Positions 41,183 to 49,140 of a DNA stretch of 64,000 bases are shown piece by piece. A program made the position numbers and the translations under genes. The notes under the pieces are model-generated. The model had not been told where the DNA came from and searched no databases. It saw only the letters and a list, made by a program, of their open reading frames with translations. Position 1 is the stretch's first letter, and every line of letters begins with the position of its first letter. Location of the stretch: contig CAYFNT010000001.1 in the NCBI GenBank assembly GCA_964344565.1, positions 124,001-188,000 of the forward strand, written 5' to 3'. The stretch is from JACNKJ01 sp964344565 (GTDB taxonomy: Bacteria; Krumholzibacteriota; Krumholzibacteriia; JACNKJ01).

Positions 41183-41533
41183 TCAGAACGCCTCGGTGTC
41201 CTTGAAGAAGTCGCTGATGAAGGCCAGCTTGCCGTCCCGCCACTCCATCCAGGTGACGCCCTCATTGGCGTAGTCCTCGCCGGATCGGCTCCGCCCGCGG
41301 TTGGTCCAGTGGGCCACGGCCCGGTCTCCTTCGGCGAGAACCGCCTTCACCTCGAATTCTAGACTGGGATAACGCCTGAAGAGAAGGCGGAAGAATTTAA
41401 TGATTCGCTCCCGTCCGATCAGATCCTCCGTCTTGGGGAATCGAAAGGAAGCATCCTCCCTCAATTCACCCTCCAGGAACTCGAGATCCTGCCCGCTCAT
41501 GGCTTCGAAAAAGCTGTTGATCTTTTCACGCAT
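41183..41533 (-). CDS. SnoaL/NTF2-like protein
   Basis: The 116-residue protein has the cone-shaped NTF2-like pattern: FFEAMSGQDLEFLEGEL (helix), DLIGRERIIKFF, then strands FEVKAVLAEGDRAVAHW and VTWMEWRDGKLAFISDFF. Many such proteins are small hydrolases or isomerases or ligand-binding domains; nothing here fixes the activity. GGAGGGG precedes the ATG at 41531-41533. It is upstream of the permease with a 17-base gap. Confidence 0.8.
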   Translation of the reverse strand: MREKINSFFEAMSGQDLEFLEGELREDASFRFPKTEDLIGRERIIKFFRLLFRRYPSLEFEVKAVLAEGDRAVAHWTNRGRSRSGEDYANEGVTWMEWRDGKLAFISDFFKDTEAF

Positions 41534-41724
41534 TGCCCCTCCTCCATTTTCCGTTTGCTGTTTGTTACGCGCGTAAGCGTATCAGTCAACCCTGTTTACA
41601 AGAATCTCGGGGATGAAATCGATGATGCGAATCAGTGAAAAATCCTCAACTCTTCGGTCCCAGGAGCCGAAACATTATATGGACGAGGGGCCCCGGAATC
41701 CAGGGAACCCGCGAGGAGGAATCG

Positions 41725-43284
41725 GTGGCAAGGGTCTTCTTCAATCGTAGCAGCTGCAAGGGAGGCTTGACCTGCCTGGCCCGGCACGCGCTGGCCGGGG
41801 CGCTCTTCGGCATGGCCTTTCCACTCATCGCCTCCATCCTCCAGGTTCGCCTCGAAGGTCTTCCCCTGAGTCTCGCCAGCTTCCTCCATGTTCAGCAAAG
41901 CTTCAAGCTGCTTTGGATCATCGACCTCGCGCCGCCGGTACTCGCCGTTGCGGGCGGTCTCGTGGGCTGGAGGCAGATCCGTATCCTGAGGTTCAACGAG
42001 ACCCTCGAGGAGAAGGTCGGCGAGCGCACCGCCGAACTCGAGAAGGCCATGCAAGCCATGGACGAGGAGATGGAGGCCCGCCGGCGCATGGAGCGCGCAC
42101 TGCTGGAATCCAAGGAGCAGGCCGAGGTCGCCCATCGCGCGAAGAGCGAGTTCCTGGCGAGCATGAGTCACGAGATTCGCACGCCCATGAACGGTATCCT
42201 GGGGATGCTCGAAATCCTGGAGGGCACCGACCTGGACGAGGTCCAGCTCCAGCACATGGAGACCCTGGGCGATTCCGCCGAGTTCCTCAATCGCCTGCTC
42301 GACGACATTCTCGAGATCTCCAGCATCGAGGCGGGCAAGCTGCAACTGGAGGAGGAAGCCTTCTCCCTGCGCAAGCTCATCGGCGCCGAGCTGTCGAAAT
42401 TCAGCGACATGGCTCAGACCAGAGGCCTGGATCTCACGCTGGACATCGAGGAGGAAATTCCCGACAAGCTGCGCGGCCCCGGTCCTCACCTCGCGCAGAT
42501 CCTCAAGCATCTGCTGCGCAATGCCCTCAAATTCACCATGGAGGGCGGCGTGAGCCTGAAGGTGCGCAGCGAGCGCTACTACAAGGGCAACCTGCGGCTT
42601 CGCCTGGAAGTGTCCGACACGGGCATCGGCATTCCCGAGGGCAAGCAGGGGGAGATCTTCCAGAAATTCATCCAGGCCGATGCCTCCACGACCCGCGGCT
42701 ACGGCGGCACGGGCCTGGGACTGGCCATCTGTCGCGAGCTCTGCGAACTCATGGGCGGCGAGATCGGCGTGGACAGCCAAGAAGGCGAAGGTTCGACATT
42801 CTGGCTGCGCCTGGTCTTCGCCAGCGAGGAGCCCTCCCGAGAGCCGGCAATCTCGACGAGCGAAGGCGAGGAGTGCGATTCCCGCATCCCCCAGGCAAGG
42901 GTCCTGCTGGTGGACGACAATCCCGTCAACCTGAAAGTCGCCTCGCTCATGCTCGAGAAGCTGGGCTGCCGGGTCGCCCAGGCCGAGAACGGGCAGATCG
43001 CGAGGGATCTGGCGGCAGCGGAGCGCTTCGATCTCATCCTCATGGACTGCCACATGCCCGTCATGGACGGCTTCGAAGCCACCCGATCCATTCGGAAGGG
43101 CCCGGGTCCCTGCAGGGATATTCCCATCCTGGCGCTCACGGCCAGCGCCGTGAAGAGCGACAAGCAGCTCTGCCTCGACGCCGGCATGAACGATCACATC
43201 GCCAAGCCCGTCAGGGCGGACACCCTACGCGAGCGGCTGGAGATCTGGCTCTCCGGTTCGCCCGCCCCCATAACGAATTCCTAA
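41725..43284 (+). CDS. Hybrid sensor histidine kinase with C-terminal receiver
   Basis: The 519-residue protein has two N-terminal transmembrane helices (about 22-40 and 62-81) with only a short extracytoplasmic loop, a coiled coil, HisKA with His149 (SMSHEIRTPMNG), an ATPase domain with LLRNALKFT, DTGIGIPEG and GTGLGLAI, and a receiver domain from about 392 with Asp441 in LMDCHMPVMDG and a Lys near 494. GTG at 41725 follows GAGGAGGA; the frame is open for 30 more codons upstream without such a site. No output regulator lies next to it, so phosphotransfer probably goes to a distant protein. Confidence 0.9.
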   Translation: MARVFFNRSSCKGGLTCLARHALAGALFGMAFPLIASILQVRLEGLPLSLASFLHVQQSFKLLWIIDLAPPVLAVAGGLVGWRQIRILRFNETLEEKVGERTAELEKAMQAMDEEMEARRRMERALLESKEQAEVAHRAKSEFLASMSHEIRTPMNGILGMLEILEGTDLDEVQLQHMETLGDSAEFLNRLLDDILEISSIEAGKLQLEEEAFSLRKLIGAELSKFSDMAQTRGLDLTLDIEEEIPDKLRGPGPHLAQILKHLLRNALKFTMEGGVSLKVRSERYYKGNLRLRLEVSDTGIGIPEGKQGEIFQKFIQADASTTRGYGGTGLGLAICRELCELMGGEIGVDSQEGEGSTFWLRLVFASEEPSREPAISTSEGEECDSRIPQARVLLVDDNPVNLKVASLMLEKLGCRVAQAENGQIARDLAAAERFDLILMDCHMPVMDGFEATRSIRKGPGPCRDIPILALTASAVKSDKQLCLDAGMNDHIAKPVRADTLRERLEIWLSGSPAPITNS

Positions 43285-43403
43285 CCCTCCTTTGCGGCGC
43301 GAGCGGGGCGGGGTCCTTCGGGATCCCGCCTTGCTCCTTTTCGGCTGAATCTGTTAAGAATGGTGGACAAATCCCGACAAAGGGATCGGAGAGGAGGCGT
43401 TTC

Positions 43404-44837
43404 ATGGGGAAGAAGATCATCGTCATCGGCGCCGGCTTCGCTGGGCACACGGCGGCCCTCTATCTGGGCAAGTCCCTCGGACGCGATCATGAAGTCACCG
43501 TCGTCAATCGCCATGACAAGTTCGTCTTCATTCCCTCCCTGGTCTGGGCGGGCATCGACCGCATGAGATTGGACAAGCTCCAGTTCGCCCTCCGGCCGGT
43601 CTACGATCGTTTCCGCGTGAACTTCATCCATGGGCGGGCGCGGGACATCCACGTGGACGAGAACTTCCTCATGGTCGAATCGGCCAACGGGGGCGGCGAG
43701 CTCAAGCTCGACTACGACTATCTCGTGGTGGCCACGGGGCCGCATCTCAACTTCGAGGCCACGCCGGGACTGGGGCCGAGCGCGGGCAACAGCCTGTCCA
43801 TCTGCACGCCTCCCCACGCAACCGGCGCCAAGGACCGCTACCTCGAGGCCGTCGCGCGCATGGAAAAGGGCGAGCGGCAACGCTTCGTCATCGGTACGGG
43901 GCACGGCACGGCCACCTGCCAGGGCGCCGCCTTCGAGTACATCAGCAATATCCACAAGGATCTGATCCGCCGCGGACTGCGCGACATGGCCGACATCAAG
44001 TGGCTGTCCAATGAAGCGGCCCTCGGCGACTTCGGCGTGGCTGGCATCACCGTGGCCAAGGGCAAGAAGCTGAGCACGTCCGAAGAGTTCATCCGCATGG
44101 TCTTCGACGACATGGGCGTGGACTGGCAGGTACAGAGCGCGGTGAAGGAAGTGGAGCCGGGCAAGGCCCACTGGGAGAACTACGAAGGCGAAGAGGGCAG
44201 CGAGCCCTTCGACTTCGGCATGCTGATTCCCGCCTTCAAGGCCGTGAAGCTGAACTACATCGATGGCGAGGGAAAAGACGTCAGCGATGAGTTCTGCAAT
44301 CCCGGCGGCTTCCTCAAGGTCGACGGCGTCTATGGCTTGGACTATGACGAACTGGTGGAGAATCCCGATTCCTGGCCCGCGACCTATCGCTCGCCGCTCA
44401 GGCCCAACCTTTTCGCCGCCGGCATCGCCTTCGCGCCGCCCGGGCCGATCTCCAAACCGCACACGAGTCCGGCGGGTACCGCCATCAGCGCCGCGCCGCC
44501 CCGTACGGGCATGGTGTCGGGCATCACCGGGCGCATCGTGGCGCGGAACATCATCGCCGAGATAAACGGCGGCGAGGCCAAGCACGGCGAACGCATGACC
44601 GAGATGTACGCCGCCTGCATCGCCTCCGTGGGCAATTCCATGGTGGACGGTTCAGCGGTTGTAATCCTGATCAACCCGGTCGTGCCGAACTTCAAGAAGT
44701 ATCCCGAAACCGGGCGCGACGTCTTCGCCTCATCCATGGAGATGGGGCTCGCCGGCGCCTGGATGAAGCGAATGATCCACAGCACCTTCATGTGGAAGCT
44801 CCAAGGCCGTCCCGGCTGGAGCTTCATACCGGAGTAG
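43404..44837 (+). CDS. FAD-dependent sulfide:quinone oxidoreductase-like protein
   Basis: The 477-residue protein starts with a dinucleotide-binding motif IIVIGAGFAGHTAALYL, and has KFVFIPSLVWAG, the second ATG motif YDYLVVATGPHLNFE, and a late GIAFAPP segment with FAD contacts. This is typical of sulfide:quinone reductases and related NDH-2-like flavoproteins. A cysteine in the SICTPPHAT region and one in TATCQGAAF are candidates for the redox pair. GAGGAGG precedes the ATG at 43404. The C-terminal 60 residues (SSMEMGLAGAWMKRMIH) look amphipathic and may attach to the membrane. A tiny gene follows after 2 bases. Confidence 0.85.
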   Translation: MGKKIIVIGAGFAGHTAALYLGKSLGRDHEVTVVNRHDKFVFIPSLVWAGIDRMRLDKLQFALRPVYDRFRVNFIHGRARDIHVDENFLMVESANGGGELKLDYDYLVVATGPHLNFEATPGLGPSAGNSLSICTPPHATGAKDRYLEAVARMEKGERQRFVIGTGHGTATCQGAAFEYISNIHKDLIRRGLRDMADIKWLSNEAALGDFGVAGITVAKGKKLSTSEEFIRMVFDDMGVDWQVQSAVKEVEPGKAHWENYEGEEGSEPFDFGMLIPAFKAVKLNYIDGEGKDVSDEFCNPGGFLKVDGVYGLDYDELVENPDSWPATYRSPLRPNLFAAGIAFAPPGPISKPHTSPAGTAISAAPPRTGMVSGITGRIVARNIIAEINGGEAKHGERMTEMYAACIASVGNSMVDGSAVVILINPVVPNFKKYPETGRDVFASSMEMGLAGAWMKRMIHSTFMWKLQGRPGWSFIPE

Positions 44838-44839
44838 CC

Positions 44840-44956
44840 ATGGCCATCACACGTTTTCAGAAACACCTCATGGGCAACTGGATCTTCCAGTTCTGGCGTT
44901 TCATCGTGCTGAATCTGAAGATCCTCAAGGGCGTGGATCACGCCAAGCGCTCCTAG
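44840..44956 (+). CDS. Very small (38-residue) hydrophobic/basic protein
   Basis: The frame ATG GCC ATC ... TAG gives MAITRFQKHLMGNW followed by a hydrophobic stretch IFQFWRFIVLNLKIL and a basic end (KGVDHAKRS). GGAG at 44831-44834 lies 5 bases before the ATG, and the gene fits in the 129-base space between the SQR-like gene (2 bases) and the alcohol dehydrogenase (10 bases). The helix is amphipathic and may insert in or lie on the membrane and support the flavoprotein. The short length makes this a prediction from ribosome site and position; I recognise no family. Confidence 0.6.
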   Translation: MAITRFQKHLMGNWIFQFWRFIVLNLKILKGVDHAKRS

Positions 44957-44966
44957 GGGATCAGCC

Positions 44967-45995
44967 ATGCGAGCGATGCTGCTGCACTCGCTGGCGCCTC
45001 TTGCTGACCGGACTGAACCGCTGACACTGGAACAGCGGCCCGATCCGCGATCCGGCCCCGGGGAAGTCCTCATCGACGTTTCCGCCTGCGGTGTCTGTCA
45101 CACCGAACTCGACGAAATCGAAGGTCGCACACCGCCGCCGCGACTGCCCGTGATCCTGGGACATCAGGTGGTGGGCCGCGTGGCGGAACTCGGCGAAGGG
45201 ACGGATGGACTCGAGATCGGACAGCGGGTGGGCGTGGCCTGGATCTTCTCGTCCTGCGGCAAGTGCGAGTACTGCAGGAGCGGGCGCGAAAACCTCTGCG
45301 CCGAATTCCGCGCCACCGGCCGCGACGCCGACGGCGGATACGCCGAGCGCATGGTGGTGCCGGCGGGGTCGGCCTATCCCATTCCCGATCTCTTCGACGA
45401 CGCCGAGGCCGCGCCGCTGCTCTGTGCGGGCGCCATAGGATATCGATCGCTTCGGTTGGCCGGCCTGGAAGACGGCCGCAGTCTCGGACTTACCGGCTTC
45501 GGCGCCTCGGGGCACCTGGTCTTGAAGATGGCGCGGCATCTGTACCCGAACAGCGAGGTCTTCGTCTTCGCGCGCAAGGAACACGAAAGGGAGTTCGCGC
45601 GGAGCCTGGGCGCGGTCTGGACGGGCGGCACGAGCGACGCGCCGCCTGCGCCGCTTCATGCCGTCATCGACACCACACCGGCCTGGCTGCCCCTGAGCGA
45701 GGCCCTGAAATGGCTCGCCCCCGGCGGCCGCCTGGTCATCAACGCCATTCGCAAGGAGGATGGCGACAGGCAGGTGCTACTTGATCTCGACTACGCCAAG
45801 CAGCTCTGGCAGGAGAAGGAAGTGAAGAGCGTGGCGAACATCACGCGGGCCGACGTCCGGGAGTTTCTGGAACTGGCGGCGGAGATTCCGATTCGGCCGA
45901 AGGTCGAGACCTATCCGCTGGAGGAGGCCAATCGCGCGCTGCTCGATCTGAAGCGCGGCGGCACCCGGGGCGCCAAGGTTCTGGAAATCGGCTAG
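44967..45995 (+). CDS. Zinc-dependent medium-chain alcohol dehydrogenase
   Basis: The 342-residue protein has the catalytic zinc ligand ACGVCHTELDEIEG, the GHQVVGRVAEL motif, and the structural-zinc cysteine cluster CGKCEYCRSGRENLCAEF. The Rossmann part has LGLTGFGASGHLVLK, with GFGASG as the dinucleotide-binding turn. This architecture is typical of AdhP-like NAD(P)-dependent alcohol dehydrogenases. AGGGGATCAG precedes the ATG. The 3' end overlaps that of the radical SAM gene by 4 bases, in convergent orientation. Confidence 0.92.
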   Translation: MRAMLLHSLAPLADRTEPLTLEQRPDPRSGPGEVLIDVSACGVCHTELDEIEGRTPPPRLPVILGHQVVGRVAELGEGTDGLEIGQRVGVAWIFSSCGKCEYCRSGRENLCAEFRATGRDADGGYAERMVVPAGSAYPIPDLFDDAEAAPLLCAGAIGYRSLRLAGLEDGRSLGLTGFGASGHLVLKMARHLYPNSEVFVFARKEHEREFARSLGAVWTGGTSDAPPAPLHAVIDTTPAWLPLSEALKWLAPGGRLVINAIRKEDGDRQVLLDLDYAKQLWQEKEVKSVANITRADVREFLELAAEIPIRPKVETYPLEEANRALLDLKRGGTRGAKVLEIG

Positions 45996-46861
45996 CGCCG
46001 GAGCACCTGAAGGCCTAATCCCTCGGCGGAATCCCTCAACTCGACGATGCTCGAAGCTTGGACCCTCGATTGTAGTTCGGGGACAGCGCCCGCCCGGTAC
46101 TCGGGTCTGTACTGTCCCATCACGTTGATGGACGCTCCCGGCGCCAGCTTCGCGAGCTTCTCGATGAGTTCCGCGCTGCCGGCCAGATCCTTGGGCATGA
46201 CCAGGTGCCTCACGAGCAAACCTCTGCGGGCGACGCCACGGCCGTCGACTTCCAGCGGCCCCACCTGGCGGTACATCTCCTGAATCGCGAGGGACGCGAT
46301 GCGAGGATAGTCGTCCACATCCGAATAGCGACGACCTGCCTCCGCGTTCGCCCACTTGTAGTCGGGCATATAGATGTCGATCCGCCCTTCGAGCCTGCGA
46401 AGAACCTCCACGGAATCGTAGCCGCCGCTGTTCCAGACGCTGGGGATGCGCAGGCCCATCTCTCGCGCAAGGCCCAGCGATTCGGCCACGGCATGGGCCA
46501 CATGGGTGGGAGAGACGAAGTTGACGTTCTCGCAGCCGCGATCCTGCAGTTCAAGGGCGAGATCGGCGATCTCTTCGGCACTCGATTCCCGGCCCGCGGC
46601 CTGCTGGCTGATGTCCCAGTTCTGGCAGAAGACGCAGTGCAGGTTGCATCCGCCCAGGAAGATCGTGCCACTGCCTCCGGCGCCGACCAGCACGGCCTCC
46701 TCGCCGAAGTGGGGGCCCCAGCTGGCGACGCGCGCCTTCCCGCCGATGCCGCACTCGCCGATTTCGCCCCCCATGCGGTCGACGCCGCATTCCCGTGGAC
46801 AGAGTCTGCAGGGGCTCAAGAGACTGCGCCAGTCCTTAGTCGGGCGGTCCTTGGGATCCAT
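45992..46861 (-). CDS. PflA/PflX-type radical SAM protein
   Basis: The 289-residue protein has CRLCPRECGVDR at the start and the radical SAM motif GGCNLHCVFCQNWDIS (C-x3-C-x2-C), followed by PTHVAHAVAES and SVWNSGGYDSVEVL. This matches the COG1313 (PflX-like) branch of pyruvate formate-lyase activase homologs, which install a glycyl radical or act on unknown partners. No glycyl radical enzyme is nearby. The ATG at 46859-46861 has a modest ribosome site (AGGATT). Confidence 0.88.
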   Translation of the reverse strand: MDPKDRPTKDWRSLLSPCRLCPRECGVDRMGGEIGECGIGGKARVASWGPHFGEEAVLVGAGGSGTIFLGGCNLHCVFCQNWDISQQAAGRESSAEEIADLALELQDRGCENVNFVSPTHVAHAVAESLGLAREMGLRIPSVWNSGGYDSVEVLRRLEGRIDIYMPDYKWANAEAGRRYSDVDDYPRIASLAIQEMYRQVGPLEVDGRGVARRGLLVRHLVMPKDLAGSAELIEKLAKLAPGASINVMGQYRPEYRAGAVPELQSRVQASSIVELRDSAEGLGLQVLRR

Positions 46862-46963
46862 ACATGAATCCTAGCGTTTCCCGCGCTTTTCGACCAGCCG
46901 TCTGACCGGATTGACAGGATCCGCGAGCCGGGACAGAATTGGATGTGTGGAAGGAGGTGTCTT

Positions 46964-47278
46964 TTGGATTGGCATGAACTCAGCAAGAAGAAAGTCACGG
47001 AGCTCCGCGAAATCGCCAAGGAGCAAGGCATCGAGGGAACCAGCGGCTTCAACAAGGAAGACCTGGTGGCGACGGTGGCCGAGAAGCTTGGCATAGAGCG
47101 TCCCCACAAGGTGGTGGACGCGAAGGGCAAGACCGAGATCAAGGCGAGGATCCGCGAACTCAAGGCCCAGCGGGCGGCGGCACTGGAGGCCGGTGACAGG
47201 GAGAAGCTGCACCAGACGCGCCGGCAGATTCACCGGCTCAAGCGCCGGGTGCGGAAGATGGCTCATCTCAGCCATTGA
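46964..47278 (+). CDS. Small Rho N-terminal-like helical protein
   Basis: A TTG at 46964 preceded by AAGGAGGTG gives a 104-residue protein. The first 35 residues (LSKKKVTELREIAKEQGIEGTSGFNKEDLVATVAEKL, in two helices) match the Rho N-terminal/SAP-like fold, which often binds nucleic acids. The rest is a basic coiled-coil-like helix (TEIKARIRELKAQR, LHQTRRQIHRLKRRVRK). Such proteins occur in several deltaproteobacterial and FCB genomes as ribosome- or nucleic-acid-associated proteins. It is a single gene followed by a short tandem repeat and a terminator. Confidence 0.7.
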   Translation: MDWHELSKKKVTELREIAKEQGIEGTSGFNKEDLVATVAEKLGIERPHKVVDAKGKTEIKARIRELKAQRAAALEAGDREKLHQTRRQIHRLKRRVRKMAHLSH

Positions 47279-47310
47279 ACTGTGAACTGAGAACTGTGAA
47301 CTGAGAACTG
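47278..47310 (+). repeat. 14-base tandem repeat
   Basis: AACTGTGAACTGAG occurs twice in tandem (47278-47291, 47292-47305), plus AACTG. It begins at the last base of the stop codon of the Rho-N gene and lies just before the terminator stem. The role is unknown. Confidence 0.8.
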
Positions 47311-47330
47311 CCCCCGGCAAGTGCCGGGGG
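47311..47330. terminator. Intrinsic terminator between convergent genes
   Basis: An 8-bp perfect stem CCCCCGGC (47311-47318) with GCCGGGGG (47323-47330) and AAGT loop lies between the convergent Rho-N gene and metS. T-runs are poor on both strands, so it is of moderate strength. Confidence 0.6.
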
Positions 47331-47336
47331 CTTCGT

Positions 47337-47438
47337 CTATTCCTTGCGGGCGCGGCTGGCGATGAACAGGCAGACCGCCAGCCCGCCGTAGAGCACGAGG
47401 CATCCGAAGATGAGCATGAGCCATGCGGACAAAGGCAT
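47337..47438 (-). CDS. metS: MetS-like small subunit of amino acid importer
   Basis: This 33-residue protein consists of one transmembrane helix (LSAWLMLIFGCLVLYGGLAV) and a charged end (RARKE). Its ATG at 47436-47438 shares one base with the stop of the NSS transporter gene (TGATG). The methionine/alanine importer MetP of Corynebacterium has a tiny partner MetS with the same layout and position, so I infer the same partnership. It is below usual gene-calling size and easy to miss. Confidence 0.8.
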   Translation of the reverse strand: MPLSAWLMLIFGCLVLYGGLAVCLFIASRARKE

Positions 47439-48913
47439 CAGCGCGCCTCCTTTCCCATGCCTCGGCTGAGGAACCATCCGAGTATCGCCAGGGCGATCAA
47501 GGTTCCCCAACCTCCGAGGGTCGTGGCCCAGCGCGGGTATCCCCCGTAGGTTTCGGTGAGTTCGGTCTGGAGGTTCAGGATGAGGGTGATCGTGAGCGCC
47601 AGGGGCGTCACGTAGCGTAGCATCCAGATCCACCAGTTGCCCAAGCGCACTTCAGAGATGCCGTTGAGGTAGTCGCGGAAGCCCTGGATGTCGTAGAGGT
47701 AGCCGACGATCAGGGCCTGAATCAGACCCGCCGTGACCAGACCGAAATCGTTCACCCACTTGTCGACGATGTCGAACCAGTAGAAGCCGCCCTTGGTGGT
47801 GAAGATGAGGGCCAGGGGGAAGGCGACGATGGCGAATCCCCAGGCCAGCTTCTCGGGCTTCACCTTCCACTTGTCGTGGATGCCCGTGGTGAAGGCCTCC
47901 TGCAGGGCGAAGGCCGAGTCGATGCCGAGAGTGAGCAGGGTGATGAAGAAGATCAGGCCGAAGAGCGTGTTCAGCGCCGGCAGTTTCAGGATGGCCAGGG
48001 GGTAGGTGACGAAGGCCAGGCCCGTGCCCGCATTGGTGACCTCGGGCACCGGCAGGCCCTGCACCTTGGCCAGGTAGCCGAGCATGGAGAAGACCGCGAA
48101 GCCCGCGAAGAAGCTGGTGCCGCAGTTGGCCAGGGCCGTGATGAGGGCGCTGTTGGTCACCTCGGCCTTGCGTCCGAGGTAGGAGCCGTATCCGATCATC
48201 ACCCCCGAAGCCAGGCTCAGGGAGAAGAAGATCTGTCCGTAGGCTCTCAGCCAGATGTTCGGATCGGCGAGCTTGCTGAAATCGGGCGTGAGATAGTAGG
48301 CGATGCCGTCCATGGCGCCGGGCAGGGTGAGCCCGCGGATCAGCATGACGCCCAGCAGGATCAGGGGCAGGGGAACGGTGATCATCACCACCTTGCTCAC
48401 GCTGCGCACGCCTTTCCGCAGGATGAGCCAGATGGCCGTCCAGGTCAGGACCATGCCGATCACCAGGTACCAGACCGGCGCGCCGATCTCGGCGGGACCG
48501 GCCGATCGCTGCAGCACCTCCCGGGTGAAGAATCCCTCGGGATCCGAACTCCAGGCCAGCTCGAAGCTGTGCCAGAGATAGACCCATGCCCAGGCGAGGA
48601 TCGTGGAGTAGTAGATCACGATGGCCGCGCTCAGTCCCGCCGCCCACCAGCCGAACCATTCCAGTCCCTTGCGGATGGATCCGAAGGCTCCCGGCGCTCC
48701 CCGCTGCATGCGCTGCCCGAGGCCCATCTCGAGGATGAGCATGGGGATGCCCGCGGTGAACAGCGCCACGAAGTAGGGGATGAGGAATGCGCCGCCTCCG
48801 CCCTGATAGGCCACGTAGGGGAAGCGCCAGACGTTGCCTAGGCCGACGGCCGAACCCACCGCCGCCATGATGAAGGCCGTTCGACTGTGCCAGCGATCTC
48901 GCTTTTGCGCCAT
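47438..48913 (-). CDS. metP: Sodium-dependent neurotransmitter/amino acid transporter (MetP-like NSS)
   Basis: The 491-residue protein has 11-12 transmembrane helices and NSS family hallmarks in helix 1 (FIMAAVGSAVGLGNVWRFPY, with Gly residues of the sodium and substrate site) plus GGGGAFLIPYF and IPMLILEMGLGQ. It imports an amino acid with sodium. A tiny MetS-like subunit is translated right after. Hence the substrate is probably methionine or alanine, but this is inference. AAGGAGG precedes the ATG at 48911-48913. Confidence 0.92.
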   Translation of the reverse strand: MAQKRDRWHSRTAFIMAAVGSAVGLGNVWRFPYVAYQGGGGAFLIPYFVALFTAGIPMLILEMGLGQRMQRGAPGAFGSIRKGLEWFGWWAAGLSAAIVIYYSTILAWAWVYLWHSFELAWSSDPEGFFTREVLQRSAGPAEIGAPVWYLVIGMVLTWTAIWLILRKGVRSVSKVVMITVPLPLILLGVMLIRGLTLPGAMDGIAYYLTPDFSKLADPNIWLRAYGQIFFSLSLASGVMIGYGSYLGRKAEVTNSALITALANCGTSFFAGFAVFSMLGYLAKVQGLPVPEVTNAGTGLAFVTYPLAILKLPALNTLFGLIFFITLLTLGIDSAFALQEAFTTGIHDKWKVKPEKLAWGFAIVAFPLALIFTTKGGFYWFDIVDKWVNDFGLVTAGLIQALIVGYLYDIQGFRDYLNGISEVRLGNWWIWMLRYVTPLALTITLILNLQTELTETYGGYPRWATTLGGWGTLIALAILGWFLSRGMGKEAR

Positions 48914-49089
48914 GCGGACCTCCTTGGGATCTGCGCAGCTTAGGAGAGTCGGATCGATCGGCCAAGCATTGCTTGGGTCGCAGCACCTGGCTTGGCGGCA
49001 TGAAGTCCGATAAGATTGTCAAATCATTTTATATCAGTGGAATAGATGGCCTAGATATTGAAAAGTCTCCCCGGCGAGACAAATGAAAA

Positions 49090-49113
49090 AGCCCCCGTCT
49101 CGGAACGGGGGCT
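49090..49113 (-). terminator. Terminator after trpB
   Basis: A 9-bp stem (AGCCCCCGT with ACGGGGGCT) and 6-base loop read on the minus strand is followed by TTTTTC. It lies 27 bases after the trpB stop. Confidence 0.85.
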
Positions 49114-49140
49114 CCAAACTCCGGCGAGGGGGAAGAGAGG

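Noticed and set aside
41913..43403. Very long upstream extension of the SQR-like gene frame through the histidine kinase
   Set aside because: The upstream part is an out-of-frame reading of the kinase. The ATG at 43404 has GAGGAGG and begins the conserved nucleotide-binding motif.
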